This document shows, one piece after another, positions 21,170 to 32,984 of a DNA stretch of 64,000 bases. The notes under the pieces are model-generated. The model was not told the DNA's origin, did no database searches, and saw only the letters and a list, made by a program, of their open reading frames with translations. A program made the translations under genes and the position numbers. Location: positions 37,865,501 to 37,929,500 of the forward strand of contig BSBM01000361.1 of assembly GCA_027924585.1 (NCBI GenBank), given 5' to 3'. The stretch comes from Larix kaempferi. Its lineage: Eukaryota; Streptophyta; Pinopsida; Pinales; Pinaceae. Numbering within the stretch: position 1 is the stretch's first letter; each line of letters begins with the position of its first letter.

Positions 21170-24100
21170 AATCACGGAGAATCAACAACTCTGTAGATCG
21201 AGAAGGATTCAAAACCTTCCACCAGTTAGGACAGAACCTATACAACCAGCTAGACGACAGCGGGTAAACCCCGGTATTTTTTCAGAAGTTACTCCTGAAA
21301 CTGAATTACCTGAAGAAATACTTGTAACAGAAAAACTTGAAATTGAGGTTCCTGAAGAACCACTACCAGGTACCACAGATCAGCAACACTTTAGTACAGT
21401 TGAGGTGGAAGATCTTACTTCCGCAGAGTATAGCACTCCTTTCAATCCTCCTTTAACTAATACTAGAATTCCGCTTTTGCCACCTGTTGGTTTCCAGCAG
21501 CCCCTTTTCAGTGCAGATCTTTCCTTTCCTGGACATATGATGTCTAACTCAGGAGGTGAACAGGGGGTTCCCCAAAATCCCACTTTAGGTATGAATACCA
21601 ACACAGTTAACCCTTCTTTTATTGCTACACCTAGTCAGGCACAAACCACATCTATGCCTACTCCATCTTTCAGTTTCAACACTAGTACATTAGGTATGCC
21701 TAGTTTTACAACGATGGCATCTATTCCTACACCTACTGTTGGACCTAGCAGTACGGCCAACTGTGCAACACCTTCTACTGCCCAACCGTTATATCAGATT
21801 CCTAGTACTTGGGTTTCCACACCTGTGGTAGGACCAAGTGCTTCTGCAAACATGCCAGTCATGGGTACCATGACTGCACCGTCCACATCAGCTTCTACTG
21901 GTTTCAATACCTTTGTAGGCCCTAACATGAACCAATGTAGTGTTCCTGCAAGTAACACCCCTTTTTCCTTATTCTCAGGGGGAGGGGGTAATATCTTTAA
22001 CCAGCAATATGGTGGGGCTAACACCCAGCCACAGTGGACGAACCCGCAAAGCACTAATCCACTCTCGTATGGGTGGGGAAATTTTAATAACTCTTTCATA
22101 CAACAACAACAGCTGGCAGGGGGCAGCCCCTACCAACAAATACCTGGGGGTAACCCCTACCAACAGTTAACTAGGGGAAACCCCTATCAACAGATGGTAA
22201 GTGGCAACTCCTATCAACACATGGCCGGGGGAAACCCTTATCACCAGATGGCTGGGGGCAACCCCTACCAACAATTCATGGGACAAATGATGGGTGGTTC
22301 CCCTTATCAAGTACCATCTTACCGGCCTCGTGTACCTTTTCTAGCAACTTTGAATTTGCTAGACCTTTCTAAACTGACAAATGATCCTGTGTGTCATAAT
22401 ACCACGTGGCCATCAGTTCCCACCAAATTACCTTCGGATATTCCAAAATTCGAAGGCAAAACAGGTGAAGATCCTGGTGACCATGTCACTACCTTCCACC
22501 TATGGTGTTCTTCCAATTTGTTAAACGAGGATTCCATCAGATTGAGGTTGTTTCAAAGGACCTTAACTGGTCCTACAGCCAAATGGTACATTGAGTTACC
22601 TGCGGCTACTTTCTCTATTTTTGGGGATCTAGCAACCGTCTTTTTGAACCACTTCCAGCTTCCTGTTCGGTATGATGCCAGAAAAGAACTTTTGTCTACT
22701 TTTAGACAAAATAAATCCACTCACCTATCTGACCACATTCAGGAGTGGCGAAGACGGAAGAGGCTCATTAAGGCCAACATACCTCCGAAGTTCCTACCTG
22801 AGTGGTACTTGAAATCACTCCTTCCTTATATTTCTAAGGAAGTAGTGACATCTGGAGTATCCAATGAAGAAGAAGCCATCTTAAGGACTCAACAGTTAGA
22901 CCTTGTATATGCACAATATAGTTTACTGTACGAGATTATACCTGACGCACCAAGATCAAACACTGATCTGAGTAGACCCAAACCTGGACCACATGCTGAT
23001 GGCATAGGGGATTCAGTTGACTCTGCAGCCTTCGAAGCGCTGACTAAACAAGTTCACGCCTTATCAGTCAAACAATCGACTGCGGATTTTTCTTCCGTCA
23101 CAACCTCTCCTTCTACTTCTGAACCTGTCAACTAGGTCCAGAACAATCAAAAGGGCCCTCAGCATTCCAACAACAAAAAGAAGGGAAAGAAAGGAGAGGG
23201 GAACCAACAAAAGCCCAAAAAAGACAATGCCGAAGAGGGTAAAAAAGAGGAAAAGAAGGTTAAGTTCCCTTGTAAACTTTGCAAGCAGAACCACCTTACT
23301 CACCAATGCCCTCTGCTTGAAGAAGCCCAGAAGCTCTTAAGAGAAAAGAAGCCTGCCGTCTTGAAAGATCCATTTCCTAAAGGGAAAGGCTCAACTTCTG
23401 GCACCTCCAAAACTGGGGGCACTTCGCACGCTTCGGTTGATCAAACATTTATAAGCATGGTTAATTCGGATGCACTTTTGCAAACTAGAGCCAGGAACTA
23501 TACCCCGGAAGCGCAGAAAAAGGATAAGGAGATTCCTGAATCCTCCACTCCACTCCACATTCCTGTGGACCCAATGCCCAAGATTCCGAAAGGTATCTTG
23601 AAGAGGGCATCGCACAATCCCAACACACAGGCTGCTTCTAACTACAATGTGGTTGAAGATTTAGCCCATACCCGTTGTGCCATGTCTAATCTAGAAGTCT
23701 TGCAGAGTTGTCCATTGCAACGAAATGCACTTCTATCAGCTATTGGGAGTATGGAATCCTCCAACATGTCTGCGCGATTTGATATGACTGATGTCAAATA
23801 CCGGTTTCCCTATCACGTTGCCCTCCAGATTGAGGTCGTTCATGGTCCAATGACCATCAGACGAGTTGTAGTAGATGAGGGAGCGTCGACTTGCGTAATG
23901 TCAATTTCCTGTTGGAAAGCTTTAGGTTCTCCTGAGTTAGCCCCTTCCAACACATTGCTTACTGCATTTGATGGCAGAACTTTGCATCCACACGGAGTTT
24001 TGCCATCATTTGATGTCACTTTGGCCGGTAAGACAGTTGCTGTTGAAGTAGAAGTTCTGGACGCTCCGCTGGATTACAACATGTTATTGGGCAGGAGTTG

Positions 24101-24926
24101 GACATATGCCATGCAAGCTATAGCATCGGCAGTTTTTCGAGTGGTCATGTTCCCATTTGAAGGTAAGATCGTTACAGTCGATCAACTTTCTTTCACTCAA
24201 GGAAAACACCAGACTTCTTCGGAAACCACAGTTCCTTTGATTGATCAAACCCCCCCGGTTGGCAAGAGTTTAGGAGCAGGACTTTACGGGTCACTAATCG
24301 GCACTTTTGACCTACCGGCTCCTACTTTATACGTTGGGACTGAGGGATGTTCATCGTTTGAAACTTCTATGGTTAGTCCAACAACTGATCCTGAGTTTCC
24401 CTCAATTGATTCAAACCCCTCCGAGCCCACCCCTGTTGTAGAAGTTACCCACTTGGATTCTCATCAAACCACAACAGGACATATGTCGACTCCTTTGGTG
24501 TCTATCGAGTCAAACATAGATTGTGCCACTACTCAGACACCAGACCCGATTCATTCTCTCGACAGTTCAGAAATTACTTTACCTTCTGACGAGGAAATGT
24601 TAGAAGCCTTGAACGACCCAGACCATCCTCGTGAACATATAGATCGCGCGTCCTTCTTGTTTCCTTTTCTTAACTTGTTAGAGAGAGGTGAATTTTGTTC
24701 ACCACCCGATGAGAATACTGATCTCACTCCTTCGCAGGTTGGTATTGTTGAAGCAAATAGATTACATACCTCGCTGGTGAACATTTTCACTGGGGTCAAC
24801 GAAAACATTTTCTTTGAAACGGGATGTTATCTCGATGAGATCATTTCGTATACCAATCTTTTCCGTGATTTCCATGACACCTTTGCCTGGCCTCAGGAGG
24901 AGGATCCAGGCATTGACCCTACCTGA
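21170..24926 (+). pseudogene. gag-pro: Element F gag-protease polyprotein
   Basis: One frame of about 1250 codons, broken only by TAG at 23133-23135 (probably CAG before). No ATG is seen: the frame opens after a stop near 21169 at ITENQQLCRSRR-like codons, and the likely start reads ATC. A Pro/Ser/Thr-rich region is followed by a heptad-like GGNPYQQ repeat (22110-22310), then the capsid domain (FEGKTGEDPGDHVTTFHLW, then RNWFL-type sequence). A zinc knuckle, CKLCKQNHLTHQC, sits near 23275. The protease has VVVDEGAST (E where S/T is usual) and YNMLLGRSW. It ends with FAWPQEEDPGIDPT and a stop, exactly where RT normally begins. Confidence 0.88.
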
Positions 24927-25045
24927 AGAAGTACTACGCCTAGGCTGAAATACTTTTTCTTGTAAAATAGCTGTATGTTTTTGTAAAGCTAGTTTTGTTA
25001 TGCTCGTTAGATAATCTTATGTGTGTTTCTCGTTTCGTGTACCAG

Positions 25046-25471
25046 ATGTCAATCGAACATTTCTTAGCATTTGCTGATGGCGCCAGTCGCCACACCTGTC
25101 AGTTGGTTGCAGCAGCTTGGTTCATTTATTCACCCACTGACCAACTTGTCTCTTCAGGGGGGATTTGTTTGGGACCTACCACGAATAATGTGGCTGAATA
25201 CAGTGCAGTCATAGAACTTCTCCGAGATGCTCTCAGTCATGGCATTTCGTACCTGGAGGTAAGGCTTGACTCACAATTGATTGTATTTCAGTTAACAGGT
25301 GTTTATCAGATTAGAGATCCAGGATTGCTACGTCAGTTTCTACGAGTTAGACTATTGGAAAGACAATTTCATTCTATCAGATATGAACACATTTCGAGAA
25401 GTTTAAACACTGTAGCTGACTCATTAGAAAACTATGTGTTAGACTGGCATTTTCATCACACATTGTCATAA
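25046..25471 (+). CDS. Element F archaeal-type RNase H
   Basis: ATG at 25046 (frame open from 24995) encodes MSIEHFLAFADGASR, then NVAEYSAVIELLRDAL, LEVRLDSQLIVFQLTG and LNTVADSLENYV. The four acidic residues (D in FADG, E in AEY, D in LDS, D in VAD) match the second RNase H that Tat-lineage elements carry in addition to the retroviral one. It would degrade RNA in RNA-DNA hybrids. CCAG just before the ATG is a possible splice acceptor, as Ogre elements splice between protease and pol. The domain itself is unbroken at about 142 codons. Confidence 0.82.
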   Translation: MSIEHFLAFADGASRHTCQLVAAAWFIYSPTDQLVSSGGICLGPTTNNVAEYSAVIELLRDALSHGISYLEVRLDSQLIVFQLTGVYQIRDPGLLRQFLRVRLLERQFHSIRYEHISRSLNTVADSLENYVLDWHFHHTLS

Positions 25472-25649
25472 ACAACATCACACACATAAAATTAAAACGC
25501 ATACACATGTAAGTAACCGATACTGTATATAACCGGTACCGTATCAAAAAATATGAGTTTTGAATCATGAGTCTATTAAGTCAAGTCATAAAAGTACAAA
25601 AGCTGGGCATAGTAGCCTCAAAAATATATACATATAATGTTTTCTTCTC

Positions 25650-27296
25650 CTATGGAGAAGGAGGGACCTCCTCATCATCTACCGCATTGCGATAGCATAT
25701 GACTAGTCTGGAAACCCGCCGCAACACCCTAAGCCATGCCGGGGGCACCCCAACAACATCTTCCTGCATGTCAACTGGTATCTGGTCCATGCGGCATGCA
25801 GGAATCTCATGAGTCAACCGACTCATTTTCCTGTCTAGGGTTCCCAACATAGCATCCGTTGCGGTAATATCAGCTAGCCTCACATAGATGGTAGGATGGC
25901 CCTCAGGATGAACAGGCCCAACATCTGCATTTGACACTTGATTAGAACTCCAAAACTCATTCATAAAAATCAAATACTTGAAAAAATTTGAAAAAATTAA
26001 ATAAATTCTCATACCAATATCTCCCCAGGCTCCACCTGGCGGAAGCACCAGCTCTGGATTGTGACGGAAATCCAATCCAGCATAGGGAAACTGCTCAAAA
26101 GTGGGTACTTGCCTCTCCCACCACCCCCAGAAGTCATCAGTATGGTAACAATAATGACTTTCCCCGCCACCCTGGCGGAGGAAAATGTCACCCCAATGGC
26201 CTAGTCTGGGCTCACGGGGGTTAACCTGTGGTAGAGGCATCCCCAAACTAATAGCAGGTATCCTCTCGAAGAAGAAAGTACACAAAATACTTCCGTACCC
26301 AAAATTCTTCATTGTGCCGGATTTGCAACCTGTCAATTGAGACTTCATGTTGGCCAGTAAACTAGTACTCCAATCATAAACATGACCGTGCAAGCATTGT
26401 ACACCAATATGCATCGAATGCCTGGAAGCTAAGTGTTGTGATGCACTACCAGCTACTCGGTTGATCATGCTCACTATCACTTTCAAAGGGAGACCATCAA
26501 TAGTGGAAATCAGGACTTGGCTTCCCGATTTTTCTGCTCCGGCAACACAGTATGTATTCACATATTCTTGCACTGATCGTGCACCCAAATGAAAAGACTC
26601 TTTTAGGTTGATTACATCTCCTCTCCTTGAGAGACCAGTAATAAATTATATGTCCTCAACGGTAAGCTCAAGAGTTTGACCGCGGATGATGAAGGTATTA
26701 GTATCCACATCCCAATACTGAATCAGTCTTCGAAACAGTTTGTTTAATGCCCGCATGTTTACGGTTTGATAAAATTTCAACAAACCGCATCTTCGGAGCG
26801 CATGGAGGGTAGTCGGGTCTTGCATGGCTAACCTATCCATGTCTTCATGCTCCCTTTCCCTCCATTGTAATACCATCCTGCACAAAAAACCAAAATTTTT
26901 TGAGTCTTGGCGCTTGTAGGTAGCTTTGCAAGTATGTACGCTACTGTGTATACTACACAGTAGCGTGTAGGTGCTACTCTGTTTAAGCAAAATAGTGCCC
27001 ATTGCGTTTGTATGCTACTCTTGTGTATACACAGTAGCGCCCACGCATAAACGCTTGTGAGCATCATGTTGCAAAGCTATTTTTGCTCAAAAATTGAAAA
27101 ATAAACCATTGAAATGCAAGATAGGTGGATTTCAACTTACTTGGTGGAGGAAGTATGACGATTGGATGCTCGGTTCGATCGCAAAGGAGATTTGAAACTT
27201 GCAAAATGTTGCCCCAATTTTTTCCCTACAAACAAATTGAAAATTGATTTTTAAACAATGAAAATATATATAAATTGGATTTTGATTTTTACCCAT
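25650..27296 (-). pseudogene. Antisense four-exon plant-mobile-domain-like gene in element F
   Basis: Exons on the minus strand: 27296-27293, 27225-27141, 26877-26015 and 25924-25650. Introns of 67, 263 and 90 bp have GT...AG ends (GTAAAA, GTAAGT, GTATGA donors; TTTGTAG, TTGTGCAG, AATGCAG acceptors). Joined, they give about 408 codons starting MGKKLGQHFASFKS, with one TAA at about 26645 inside VEDI-stop-FITGL. ALRRCGLLKFYQ, TNTFIIRGQTLELTVEDI and FITGLSRRGD resemble the plant mobile domain, a transposon-derived domain also found in host proteins. The 90-bp third intron has no stop and could be retained. Antisense frames near the 3' LTR are known in Tat elements. Function is unknown. Confidence 0.75.
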
Positions 27297-29530
27297 ATTT
27301 GTTAATTTTCCATAGTTTCAAAACTTTCAAAAACCCTAATTAATTAATTTAAACACACAATACGGTATAACACTGATCCAAACTCTATTTTCACCTAATT
27401 GTTGTCGGATTCGTCTCCTAAGCTCAAATTTTTTGATGATAGACCTTGTCAGTTAGCTAAACATTCCAAATTCATATATCATTTAAGATTTTTGCCGCAT
27501 CGACTAATATTTTGTTGAAGACCTAGTTTTGGCAGGGCATGAAGCTATGATCCCAGAAGCTGACCTTTAAGTCATTTTAATCTCTTGTTTGGACTATCTA
27601 AACCTAAACAAGATTGTCGAGCAAACTTGTCCTCTTCGAGCTCGTTAAAGTATCCGAAGGCTCATCCACTCAGGTATAGAATTACCCCTTTTCCGGGCCT
27701 CAGTGGATTAACTACGGAAAAGGTATACTCTAGGTATTCTCCTGTATGCGGTACAAGAGTTCTCCTTTCATTGTTTTATACTTTTTCGGGGGAGGAGACT
27801 AACTGTACGAAAAATGACCTTTTTGGAGTCTCTCTTTAGGGTTTTCAGACTCTCTAAACATGAAAATACCAAGCGAGCATTCACCTACTCGGGCTCGATG
27901 TGAAATCCACGAGAGGATAAGTAGAGGACTGTTTAAGTTTTTCAACTCTATAAACAAGAAAACACCGCCGAGCATAGACCAATCCGGGCTCGATATAAAA
28001 TCCACAGATAGGTGAAAAGAGGGTTGTTTAAGTTTTTCAAACTCTATAAACAAGAAAACACCGGCGATCATTAATCTGCTTGGGCTCGATACTAAAATCC
28101 ACGAGCAGATATATGGAGTTATTGTTTAAGTTTTTCAGACTCCTTAAAATTGAAAACACCGGCGAGCAAGAACAGATCTCGGCTCGATATTAAAATCCAG
28201 AGATCAGTACATATAGAGTAATCTTCTATCTCTTCTTCGAACTCTATAAATTATGAAGAAGGTACTGAGTCTTCCTCCCATGGGCTCGTTAAATTTTTTA
28301 CATGGTTGGACCTATTGAGTTTTCATTCTTTCTTGGACTCATTAAAACAACAAGAAGGGTATTCTTTTATCTAAAAAGAATAAGGAACGGGAAATACATA
28401 TCATATCTTCATTGTCAAAGGAAGTTTCAGTCAAGTTCTATCCTTGAACACAACACCTACTTGAGTCTATCTTGTCGGTTGGGTTTAGTTTTTGGCCTCA
28501 GGGTGAACCTTTCCTCCAAGTTATTTACTCCCCCAGTTGGTTATTCTTCCAACCATATGGAGGGTCTGTTAATGTCTCTTACATTTCAGACTTATTTACC
28601 CCATTATGTCAGAAGCTGCCTGAGTCACTTTTGTGTCGTGCTCACTGTTCAAGGATATACCCTATGTCGGCCATTCTGTAGTTTACCTTGACCTCATGTG
28701 TCGGCCTTCCTAGTGTCAGTCTTGTTGCATATTATTCCATATCATCTCTTACCAGTTGAGTGTTCCTCGAGTTGGATGATGGAGGATGCCTTAAGGCCTC
28801 CATTCCAACGGACTTCTTCCCATCGACACCAAATCATTATTCTGGGATTGAAGTTTAGAGTTTCGGTTAGTACCTTGGAGATTGCAGTCACCAGTGGCAA
28901 TTTTCCTTGCTGTTGAATGATGATAATACATCAATGTCTCTTCTTCGACAGGATTCCCAAGTGTTCGATACAAAGTCCATCTATTCACATTTGGCGAATC
29001 GTACTTAGTACCTTGGACCCCATCATCATTATCGGTGGAAGTCCTCGCGTTTGTTAACGGTATACATTAATGACCGGTAACCAAACGACGCCCTCCATGT
29101 TCGACTACCAACTCATTTATTCACATGGTTAGGGTTTGTACCTAGGGTTATTGTGGGATGAAGACCTTGGGATTTTGGATGACATTACCTCCTTTTGTTA
29201 TCACCCAAGTTGCGCAAGACTGAGCCTCACTTATATTCGGCTCTCCATGAGACATAGATCCAGTTTGTTGTTATGGCTATGATCTCTCAGTTTGACATGG
29301 ATCCACGCTTGTATTTCAAGTGGCCATGCTTTATATACATCTCCTTGTTATGTATCGGAGATCATGTTGTATCACACTACACATCTATAAGATGTCAAAA
29401 ATGTAATTGCTCGCTGACCTTGATCTTTGTTGTAGGTTTCTTGTGACTTGTTTTCTGCGGTTCTGTGCTCCTCCTCTGGCTTTGGATTATAATGTATTTC
29501 GGCCATCGTTTCCCTCTGACCTCACACATT
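27297..29530 (+). other. Element F 3' non-coding region
   Basis: About 2.2 kb between the antisense gene and the polypurine tract. It holds the ~96-bp tandem array at 27835-28230 and otherwise no frame with recognisable motifs. The upstream promoter of the antisense gene would have to lie here. Confidence 0.65.
27835..28230. repeat. ~96-bp tandem repeat, four copies
   Basis: Units begin TTTAAGTTTTTCAGACTC and contain AAACACCGGCGAGCA and GGGCTCGATATAAAATCC. Unit starts are at about 27835, 27932, 28027 and 28125 (spacing 97, 95, 98). Copies differ mainly in the short segment just before GGGCTCGAT. Tandem arrays in the 3' untranslated part are known in Tat/Ogre elements and can seed satellites. 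Confidence 0.85.
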
Positions 29531-29538
29531 AGGGGGCA
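29531..29538 (+). promoter_or_regulatory. Element F polypurine tract
   Basis: AGGGGGCA lies two bases before the 3' LTR start and is the likely plus-strand primer. Confidence 0.75.
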
Positions 29539-29540
29539 TC

Positions 29541-30571
29541 TGTTATAGGGAAAACTTGCACCTCTCCGTCCGTGATCACCCTGAACTGCTGATCACACAA
29601 AATGACAACTTGGATGGAGGAGCATGTTGACCTTTGATGATATGTCAACTCATTCCATTTCCTGAAAATACTGGAAAACCCAAAAAAAATATCATTTTGA
29701 GATATGAGCGCTACTCTACTTAAAGAGACTAGCGCCCATACGCTACTCCACTATATAATAGTAGCGCCCATATCTAAGTATATTCTACTCCAGTGTAGCA
29801 TAGTAGCACTCACAATTTAAAATCGATTGAGCGCTAGTTGTTAAGCACTAGGGTAGTGCCCTATACGCTACTCCACTGAACAAGAGTCGCGTACATCTTA
29901 AGAGATGATTAAAAAATAAATGAATTCATCGAGGAGGATTAGTTGATGGTAGTTTCCTAACTTCCCCAACTTCCTCCATCGACCCAAACTGCTTCTTTAA
30001 TCATATAAATACCAAGAACATTAAAGGAGAAGGGTTAGAAATTATTGCTAGAGAATCTAGAGGATGAATTGATGGAGAAAATTTAAGACATTGGAGGAGT
30101 TGATGTTGAAGACATCCAAGCTAGAGAAGAGCCAGAGCCCAGAATCTAGTTGCAGGAGCCCGCTTCATTATCAGGTATACTTGTACATCATTCTACTTTT
30201 GACAAATAAAGGTTGAAGTGTTTTTCTTGTTCCAATTTGAATGTGTTACGAAATGGCATCTTAAGTTGGATTTATTTTGGTCAATGCTAAATGTTAAACA
30301 TTGTTTTTGTTTCTTTCAAGCTTTATATATTGCCCAAAATGTTTTGAGAAAGGTATTGTTGTTGCAGGTTTGCTGAAGGAAAAGTAGATTTGGAAGTTGA
30401 ACACGAGATCAAGTCAAGACCAGGATCAGACTTCGGTTAAAAGGTGTGTTCCCTAAATCTACAACTTATTTCTTTTTGTAAATGTTTCTGTAATAGCATC
30501 AATACACTTACCTGTCACCCCAACCAAGTTGATAGCATTAGTTTCCTTTCTATAGGGAATGCCCGCCAACA
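29541..30571 (+). repeat. Element F 3' LTR
   Basis: Near-identical to 18134-19168. Ends GCCCGCCAACA, after which the sequence of element E resumes with TCAGC. Confidence 0.92.
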
Positions 30572-31675
30572 TCAGCTATGTTAAGCCAACACACCGTTGG
30601 GTTTATCAAGAATTCAAGAAGATAGAGGAGGGTAACGCTAAGCTAGTGAGCTCAACCACAGAGCTACAGGCATCTGAAGTGAACTCAACAGTTAGGCACC
30701 CACATTACCTACCACATCCAACACAAGGAAGATCCCCTTCTCTGTTACACAGTCCCTCAGGAAACTCTTCCCTCCAATGCTCTTCAGGATGGGCATAGAA
30801 AGGTCCAACTGCTAATCCTTGAGATCCTAGCCTTCAATGGGTTTATCAAGCACACCCAACCTCTGCACAGTCATTTCCTACTTGATTTCTCACCATTCTG
30901 CTCACCAAATAACTCATATCTGTCACTGGTTTTCTGAGCTGCAAAAACTGGATATTCCTATGGATTTCGGGATAGCTAATGCTCCCAAATTAGCCCCAAG
31001 GTTCATACCAATGGACCCCCCATTGGATTTCGCTATCCAATGCCAAATCTGGGCGTTTTTGTCTCTTCAAATCGTGGGTTCTCTCAAGGTCGCGATTTCT
31101 GGTTTTTCTCTCTGCTGGCAATTCGTTTTTGGATGGAAAATGGTGCTAGTAAGTTTCACAATGGAATGGGGATGAGTAAGAAGAAACTCCCCTGAGGTAG
31201 AGTGGCTTGTGGTACAAGAAAACAGAGCCCATACTCTACCATACGAATTTCTGGGTTGCCCATGCTCCATTGAAGCCATGGACTGAATTCCTCAACCACT
31301 TCCTTACAACATAAATAAATGTCAGCAAAGTAAGTCAAATGGGTTCTCAAGGTGACATATGGCAGCCTATGGTTCAATCCCACAACCCCCTCACCACTCC
31401 CTAGTGGATACACATGGCCCATTCTCATTCGTTGCTCCCATAGCCAGTTTTGGTATTTTATTTCAATATTAAATATTTACATCAATTTACAATATCCCAT
31501 GGCTTAATAGCACGTGGGTAACACAATATCAAAGCGTGTCTAATTTAAATAGAATCTCAGGATAAAATAGCGAGGCCTTGGCCTTGAGCTCCACGCTAGG
31601 GAAACATACAACGGGTGTATACAATATTTACATTAGAAGCCAATATTTCATAAGGGTCAAAATTGGGGTATTACT
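30572..31675 (-). repeat. Element E 3' LTR, proximal part
   Basis: Continues the E LTR (matches 37908-39011). Its element-sense start reads AGTAATACCCC rather than TGTAATACCCC, a change in the terminal T. The polypurine tract lies immediately before it in element sense. Confidence 0.9.
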
Positions 31676-31690
31676 TTCCCCTCCCCCTTA
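31676..31690 (-). promoter_or_regulatory. Element E polypurine tract
   Basis: In element sense AAGGGGGAGGGGAAA, directly before the 3' LTR. Confidence 0.88.
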
Positions 31691-31764
31691 GAACAACACC
31701 GTCCTCAGTGTTCTCAAAACTGAAAAAAAAATGGGAATGCCTCCCTCATGGCATCCTCTAGCTC

Positions 31765-32984
31765 TCATGTAGCCTCATCAGGACTAAGGTGCTCCCATTG
31801 GACCTTTACCTGCCCGATGGTTCTGTTCCGGAGCAATGTGACTTTCTTGTCGAGGATGCGCATAGGTTCTACTTGAAACTCTCCCTCGGGTTCCACCTGT
31901 ATCACATTCCAATCAATCATATGATTAGGATCATGTACATACTTCTTAAGAAAAGATACATGGAAAACATTATGAGCTCTTATGTTAGCAGGCAATGCAA
32001 TTCTATATGCAACTGGCCCTATCCTATCAAGGACTTCAAATGGACCACAATATCTTGGTGACAACTTGGCACAACTCCCCAACTAGAGGGAACTCTTCCT
32101 TGGTTTCACTCTCAAGTAAACATGATCCCCGATCTGAAATTCCTTATGTGCTCTTTTCAAATCTGCATAACTCTTCTGTCTGTCCTGAGCCGCCTTTAAA
32201 TTCTGCCTGATCTTAACAATTTCCTGTTCCATTTCCTTGATCATCTCTGGTCTAAGCACTACCCTGTTCACTGGGCCGTCCCAATTCACTGGCGTCCTAC
32301 ATCCCTTGCCATACAATGCTTCAAACGGACTCATTCCCAAGGATGCATGGTGTCTGTTATTGTATGCAAATTCAACCAAGTGTAAATAATCTTCCCATTT
32401 GGATGGTTTGTCCATCACATACATTCTCAGCATGTCTTCAAGAACCTGATTCACCCTCTCGGTTTGGCCATCCATTTGAGGATGGTAAGCTGTACTGAAA
32501 TTCAATTTAGTTCACAATTCTTGAAATAATACCTTCCAGAAATTGGAGGTGAACTTTGTATCACGATCAGAAATTATTGCCTTAAGCAATCCATGCAATC
32601 TGAATATCTCTCTCATGAATATGTTCGCAATGTCACTAGCCTTGTGAGTGGACTTCACTGGAATAAAGTGATCTACCTTCGATAGCTTATCCACCACAAC
32701 CATGATTGAATCATGCTTCTTCACTGTCATGGGCAAACCTGTTATAAAATCCATGGAGATCACTTCCCACTTCCATTCCGGAATGGGTAAGGGCTGCAAT
32801 AACCCTACTGGATGTTGGTGCTCTGCCTTGACTTATTGGGACTTCTGACACCTAGCAATGTACGTAGCTATGTCCTTCTTCATGACATTCCAAAAGTATT
32901 GCTTTCTTGCCGCTGTTATAGTCTTCTGATATCCTTGGTGTCCAGAGTACGGCATTTGGTGTATTTCATCCATCACTAGTTTCT
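31765..32984 (-). pseudogene. int: Element E integrase with chromodomain
   Basis: In element sense: the zinc region (YSGHQGYQKTITAARKQYFW, CQKS), then the catalytic core ISMDFITGLPMTVKKHDS, ISDRDTKFTSNFWK, and GQTERVNQVLEDML with the D-D-E residues. GPFEVLDRIGPVAYRIALP follows, and finally the chromodomain start RILDKKVTLLRNRTIGQVKVQWEHLSPDEAT. The chromodomain would steer integration to modified histones. Stops near 32080 and 32510 and a further stop after CQKSQ break the frame; the frame is lost after DEAT, near 31765. Confidence 0.9.

Larger units (their letters stand above)
18134..30571 (+). mobile_element. Element F: Tat/Ogre-like non-autonomous gypsy with antisense gene
   Basis: LTRs 18134-19168 and 29541-30571 flank a 10.4-kb interior. 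TCTGC (18129-18133) and TCAGC (30572-30576) are the target duplication with one change. The primer-binding site is tRNA-Arg-like. A 2-kb leader, gag-protease, RNase H, an antisense multi-exon gene, a tandem repeat and a polypurine tract follow. RT and integrase are absent. The extra RNase H, unusual primer, large size and antisense gene fit the Tat lineage. About 4 of the first 101 LTR positions differ. Confidence 0.88.

Noticed and set aside
28302-28916. Frames of 70-130 codons in the 3' part of element F
   Set aside because: Overlapping in several frames with no recognised motif; they lie between the antisense gene and the polypurine tract.
30559-30798. 79-codon frame repeated at 37895-38134
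   Set aside because: Lies inside the E LTR in both copies and is antisense to the element; similarity reflects LTR identity, not coding constraint.
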